DNA of 9,192 nucleotides, from positions 1 through 9,192 of the forward strand of contig CAZFVV010000189.1 of NCBI GenBank assembly GCA_964522165.1, given 5' to 3'. Each line of letters opens with the position of its first letter. Within the stretch, counting starts at the first letter, position 1. Origin of the DNA: JABWBP01 sp964522165 (GTDB taxonomy: Bacteria > Calditrichota > Calditrichia > RBG-13-44-9 > J075). A program made the position numbers and the translations under genes. Positions 6,329 through 9,192 of the stretch are shown here, in pieces. The notes under the pieces were generated by a model that ran no database searches, had not been told where the DNA came from, and saw only the letters and a program-made list of their open reading frames with translations.

Positions 6329-6448
6329 CTAAAATACATACCCTACCACCAGCGAAAACCGCTTATCCCCGCTCCTGCCGTTCAAATCGTCAAAATCAAG
6401 CCCAAACCGGAAGCCTTTATCCAAAGAAGGGGCGGACGAATCAATCAC
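6329..6448 (-). pseudogene. Remnant of the C-terminus of an outer-membrane beta-barrel protein
   Basis: On the minus strand the frame reads IDSSAPSLDKGFRFGLDFDD, then LNGRSGDKRFSLVVGYVF, then TAG (6329-6331). Alternating polar and hydrophobic residues ending in a C-terminal aromatic Phe are the classic last strands of an outer-membrane barrel recognised by the BAM machinery. The frame stays open to a TGA at 6530-6532, but the sequence before about 6448 no longer looks like barrel. There is no ATG and no ribosome-binding site. It is best read as the end of a deleted porin-like gene. Confidence 0.5.
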
Positions 6449-6654
6449 TTCCCGGAGTAGTGATTCTTCAATATGAATTTGAAAAATTCCACAAGATTCT
6501 CTCACCTTCTGCTTAAACTGTCGCGCGATTCACCATACCGTGACAAGCTTTTTTCCCCGGAACTAAAAATCTCCCTTCAGTTCCACATTATTCCAAAACC
6601 CATGCCAGCCGCCCAAACCCCCTCAAAAAGCCCCTTCCAACCCCTTTTCAGCGG

Positions 6655-6720
6655 AAAACGGCGGCGAATTCGCAACATTTTGCCCCGGGAAAAGTTGCAA
6701 ATCTGCAACCGCCGGTTTTT
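6655..6720. repeat. Long imperfect palindrome
   Basis: The left half begins AAAACGGCGGCGAATTCGCAAC (6655-6676). The right half, read on the minus strand from 6720, begins AAAAACCGGCGGTTGC and continues AGATTTGCAACTTTTCCC. The halves align over about 30 bases with small gaps and meet near CCCCGGG (6683-6689). A nested hairpin, GTTGCA/TGCAAC (6694-6699 with 6704-6709), shares sequence with the outer fold, so two structures are possible. It resembles REP/MITE-type palindromes. It lies between genes transcribed in the same direction and has no clear U-tail. Confidence 0.55.
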
Positions 6721-6812
6721 CTTTACCTGACTATAGAAATGCTCGCGGAATTGTAGAACCAGCATGTTTGTGGTGCAAGCCACCCCTTGCGGGGCCGGTC
6801 TTACAATTATGT

Positions 6813-6889
6813 CCGGTGAAAATTTTTCTGGTTATCTTACCCAATGCTTTTTATCGAATATCAGCATCCACTAGAAAAATTTCACCGGA
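6813..6889. repeat. 17-bp inverted repeat spanning the stop codon of the propeller gene
   Basis: TCCGGTGAAAATTTTTCT (6813-6830) is the reverse complement of AGAAAAATTTCACCGGA (6873-6889) except for one extra A. The right arm lies inside the SH3b-propeller coding sequence (codons for SGEIFL), the left arm beyond its stop at 6851, and the loop is 42 bases. It may form a 3' mRNA structure or be the scar of an inverted duplication. No long U-run follows on the minus strand. Confidence 0.75.
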
Positions 6890-8683
6890 GCGGATAGCCA
6901 TGAAATGCAATTTATTGGGGGCGTCAAAAACAAATTGAGCACCGGGAAACCAGGCATGATAATGCTTTGATCCCTCTATTTCATCAACAACAAGAAATTG
7001 TTTATCCTCACTTGCAGCGGCATAGTAGGCTAATTTTTTTGAATCCGGGCCGAAGGTTGGAAACCCAACCCCCAGGTATTCTTTATTCTCTTTACCATCC
7101 AGTACTATTAATTGTCTGTCATTACGAACCGCCACATGTGCTACGTGCTGAGAATTTGGGCTGAATACCGGATCCCCAACCTGGTCATAGCTTTTACCTT
7201 CTTTTCTATCTATCACCACAAATCTATCATCTCCTCGCCAGGCGATGTAAGCGTATCTGCGGGAATCCGGGCTAAATGTAAAAGACTCTCTCCCGGTATC
7301 ATCATAACAAGCAATTTCTTCTCCATCAACATTAACGCACCATTGATTGCCTTTCAAGGCAACAAATGCTACACGTTGTGAATTGGGACTAAATACGATA
7401 GAGCCAGAACTTATTCCCTGGTATGGTTTGCTTTCGTTATTATCAACTACTGCGAACCAGGTTTCTTTTTCTTGTTTCGGATCGGCAAGGTCATATTTTA
7501 CTATGCCCGGCATAGACGTTGGGGTTTGCTTTACTTTTTTGTCTTCTTTGATTCCTACAAAGTAAGCAAAATACCTTGAGTCCGGGCTAAAAGTTAGATT
7601 TAAAATTTCATCATATTCTTTACTTTCAACGCCATCAAGAACGCAAATGTACAGGGTTTTGTCAAATTCCCGCCTTTCTAGCACGGGGATATTGTTTTTA
7701 ATTGCCACAAATTCTTCGTATCCCTTCCCTTTCTTATGCGCAAGGTATGCAATTCGTTGAGAATTCCGGCTGAAAGTTATGTCAGAAATATTATCATGTT
7801 CTTTGCCTTCAACGCCGTCAACAATTACCAGGAACTTTTCACCGCGTTTTGCTCGATAGACTAATCTTTGAGAATTTGGGCTAAAAGTAATGTGTGAAAT
7901 GACATCATAGGGTTTGCTTTCAACACCATCGAGAACAATGAATAGTTTACCACCCCTTTCGATTTCGTAAGCAATACGTTTAAGATTCGGGCTAAACAAA
8001 GGCGCGGATTTACTTTCAACTTCTCCAATTTCAACGCCATCCAGTACAGTAACCCATTTCCCATCTCTTTTGGCAAAATATCCAAAATGCTTGCTATCGG
8101 AACTAAATGCCCAATGAGATATCTCCTCGTACTGCTTGCCTTCAACGCCGTCATATACAACGAACCACTTTTCATCTTGTTGGGCAACGTAAGCAAAATG
8201 CTTTGAATTCGGGCTAAATTCTCCATGGTATAGACTCTCATATAGCTTTCCTTTTTTGCCGTCTATAATCAAATAATCAGACCTATCTTCAAAACCACTT
8301 AACGCAACCCGCCGCAAATCAGGGCTTATTTTAGCGTCTATTCTGAATCTAAAGTCAGATGCATTCACCACCGGGCCAAGGGACTTTTCCCTAATCAAAA
8401 GTTGTCGAGAGACCTGATTATCACTGTCTCTTTCTGTAATCAAAATATGGTGTATCCAGCCGGTTTCATTGTTAGGAAGTCGAACTTTAAACCATTCGCC
8501 TTTTTTTTCAAGCTGAAGAAGTTGCTCACCGATTACAACCTTGCCAATTACCTCATAGGTGGTACCCGGGCCGGATCGAACATTCCCATTTGTTGTGATT
8601 TGCAAATTTTGGCTATACAAAACAGATGTGAAGCTGAGAAGTAAGACAATATGACAAAACAAGAAAGATGCAACCCGTCGCAT
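6851..8683 (-). CDS. Secreted protein with bacterial SH3 domain and 12 WD40/PD40-like propeller repeats
   Basis: The product is 610 residues. Residues 1-24 form a signal peptide (FLFCHIVLLLSFTSVLYS), so the protein is exported. Residues 26-83 match a bacterial SH3b domain (NVRSGPGTTYEVIGKV; GEWFKVRL; GWIHHI), a fold that often binds peptidoglycan or peptides. From about residue 112 to the end there are some 12 units of 38-45 residues with the pattern FSPNSxRxAY...FVVxDGVEGKxYDxIS, each expected to form one propeller blade. Two units carry insertions, one with Pro/Thr/Lys-rich sequence (KVKQTPTSMPG). There is no lipobox and no T9SS tail, so the protein is probably periplasmic. A GAGG at 8689-8692 supports the ATG. 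A gene with the same orientation ends 100 bases upstream, so co-transcription is possible. No enzymatic residues are recognised. Confidence 0.85.
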   Translation of the reverse strand: MRRVASFLFCHIVLLLSFTSVLYSQNLQITTNGNVRSGPGTTYEVIGKVVIGEQLLQLEKKGEWFKVRLPNNETGWIHHILITERDSDNQVSRQLLIREKSLGPVVNASDFRFRIDAKISPDLRRVALSGFEDRSDYLIIDGKKGKLYESLYHGEFSPNSKHFAYVAQQDEKWFVVYDGVEGKQYEEISHWAFSSDSKHFGYFAKRDGKWVTVLDGVEIGEVESKSAPLFSPNLKRIAYEIERGGKLFIVLDGVESKPYDVISHITFSPNSQRLVYRAKRGEKFLVIVDGVEGKEHDNISDITFSRNSQRIAYLAHKKGKGYEEFVAIKNNIPVLERREFDKTLYICVLDGVESKEYDEILNLTFSPDSRYFAYFVGIKEDKKVKQTPTSMPGIVKYDLADPKQEKETWFAVVDNNESKPYQGISSGSIVFSPNSQRVAFVALKGNQWCVNVDGEEIACYDDTGRESFTFSPDSRRYAYIAWRGDDRFVVIDRKEGKSYDQVGDPVFSPNSQHVAHVAVRNDRQLIVLDGKENKEYLGVGFPTFGPDSKKLAYYAAASEDKQFLVVDEIEGSKHYHAWFPGAQFVFDAPNKLHFMAIRSGEIFLVDADIR

Positions 8684-8783
8684 AACCGCCTCGCTTTGTT
8701 TTATTAGTGTTTTCTAAAAGCTTAAATCGATTCTTCTTAAGAAATATTATTGGAGGATAAAGGAATCGTCGTGAAACAATCTC

Positions 8784-9192
8784 TCATTTGTCAATGGAAT
8801 ATTCACCGGTTGCACTTGCAATAAGTCTTTTCCTGGTTTGTGTTAAGGAACCCATATTTTCCTCTTCTAAAACAAACATCTTGATATCGATAAATTCGTT
8901 TTTAATCACATTTTCAATGACATAATGATCTCCGGGATTAAGTTCTGCATTCATCTGGATTGCTTGGTTTGATTTCAAGTTATAAGATGATTGGCTGGAG
9001 ACATTAAACGAGGAGTTGCCACTTTTAAGAGAAAATGAACTCTCATATGGCCCTGATGCTATGACGAAGAATTCAATTTGATGTTTTCCGGGTAAGATTT
9101 TATATGAGCTTATTGCTGAAGGATCATGACCTTTCGATACAAATTTATCTAGAGTGGTTCCATCGATACTTTTGACCCAGGTTTTCATATTA
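8784..9192 (-). CDS. Hypothetical protein, 5' end cut by the window edge
   Basis: At least 135 codons are open on the minus strand, ending at TGA 8784-8786. A Met codon lies at 9186-9188, but the frame continues to the window edge without a stop, so the true start is probably outside. The visible part has alternating beta-strand pattern with ISSYKILPGKHQIEFFVIAS, a P-G-x-H-x-I/V turn seen in Ig-like or PEGA-type modules of envelope proteins. A Ser/Asn-rich strand region and a charged C-terminus (EEENMGSLTQTRKRL) follow. The family cannot be named. It is transcribed in the same direction as the SH3b-propeller gene, 100 bases upstream of it, and may share a transcript. Confidence 0.65.
   Translation of the reverse strand, partial: NMKTWVKSIDGTTLDKFVSKGHDPSAISSYKILPGKHQIEFFVIASGPYESSFSLKSGNSSFNVSSQSSYNLKSNQAIQMNAELNPGDHYVIENVIKNEFIDIKMFVLEEENMGSLTQTRKRLIASATGEYSIDK

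Larger units (their letters stand above)
6179..6850. other. Long non-coding interval between two minus-strand genes
   Basis: No intact gene is convincing in these 672 bases. Short frames on both strands lack ribosome-binding sites and protein-like composition. The interval holds the start signals of the T9SS protein gene, a beta-barrel tail remnant (6329-6448), a small AATCACT/AGTGATT inverted repeat (6443-6465), an AT-rich stretch, a long palindrome (6655-6720) and the left arm of an inverted repeat that reaches into the next gene. Confidence 0.6.

Noticed and set aside
6235..6516. 93-codon plus-strand frame in the intergenic region
   Set aside because: It is Lys/Pro/Ser-rich with no start signal, and the opposite strand carries a more protein-like barrel remnant.
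6577..6783. 68-codon minus-strand frame overlapping the palindrome
   Set aside because: It is largely translation of the palindromic repeat (RRLQICNFSRGKM) and has no ribosome-binding site.
8772..8825. GTG start after GGAGGATAAAGG on the plus strand
   Set aside because: The frame closes after 17 codons and lies opposite the 3' end of a longer minus-strand gene.
1..9192. tRNA, rRNA or known riboswitch
   Set aside because: No cloverleaf with TTC-loop signature, rRNA segment or recognised aptamer consensus was seen by eye on either strand.

Overview
The window looks like a chromosome segment from an uncultured or little-studied bacterium of the FCB superphylum, most likely Calditrichota/KSB1-like. 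The evidence is the C-terminal type IX secretion (T9SS) sorting domain with its FPNPFNPST motif, a remnant of a second such domain, and Gram-negative style lipoprotein and outer-membrane signatures. Placement below superphylum level is inference.

Layout, left to right. Bases 1-157 hold the probable tail of an unknown gene and a leader with an inverted repeat. Bases 158-943 (+) encode a TPR lipoprotein. Bases 944-1144 are a purine-rich spacer with a 14-bp tandem repeat. Bases 1145-2173 (+) encode adenosine deaminase. Bases 2174-2668 are a scarred region: a small chimeric ORF, a dispersed-repeat-like element, the first copy of a 103-bp direct repeat (VapC tail plus terminator), and an orphan T9SS sorting-domain tail on the minus strand. 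Bases 2669-3261 (+) are a vapBC toxin-antitoxin pair whose last 36 bases, with the terminator after them, form the second copy of the 103-bp repeat. Bases 3329-6178 (-) encode a large secreted modular protein: beta-helix, Ig-like choice-of-anchor, cohesin-like, dockerin-like, second cohesin-like, T9SS tail. Bases 6179-6850 are non-coding with a promoter, the remnant of a beta-barrel C-terminus and a long imperfect palindrome. Bases 6851-8683 (-) encode a secreted SH3b plus repeat-propeller protein. Bases 8784-9192 (-) hold the 3' part of an unrecognised gene cut by the window edge.

How the genes fit together. Three products carry export signals (lipoprotein, modular T9SS protein, SH3b-propeller), so the window is rich in envelope functions. 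Adenosine deaminase is a housekeeping purine-salvage enzyme, and vapBC is an AT-rich accessory module. No pathway links them all. The most unusual part is 2191-3328, where near-identical 103-bp copies flank a sorting-domain remnant and the vapBC genes, which suggests recombination at the 3' ends of T9SS cargo genes. I see no clearly new multi-gene system. The two observations most worth following are this rearrangement and the cohesin-dockerin-cohesin architecture.
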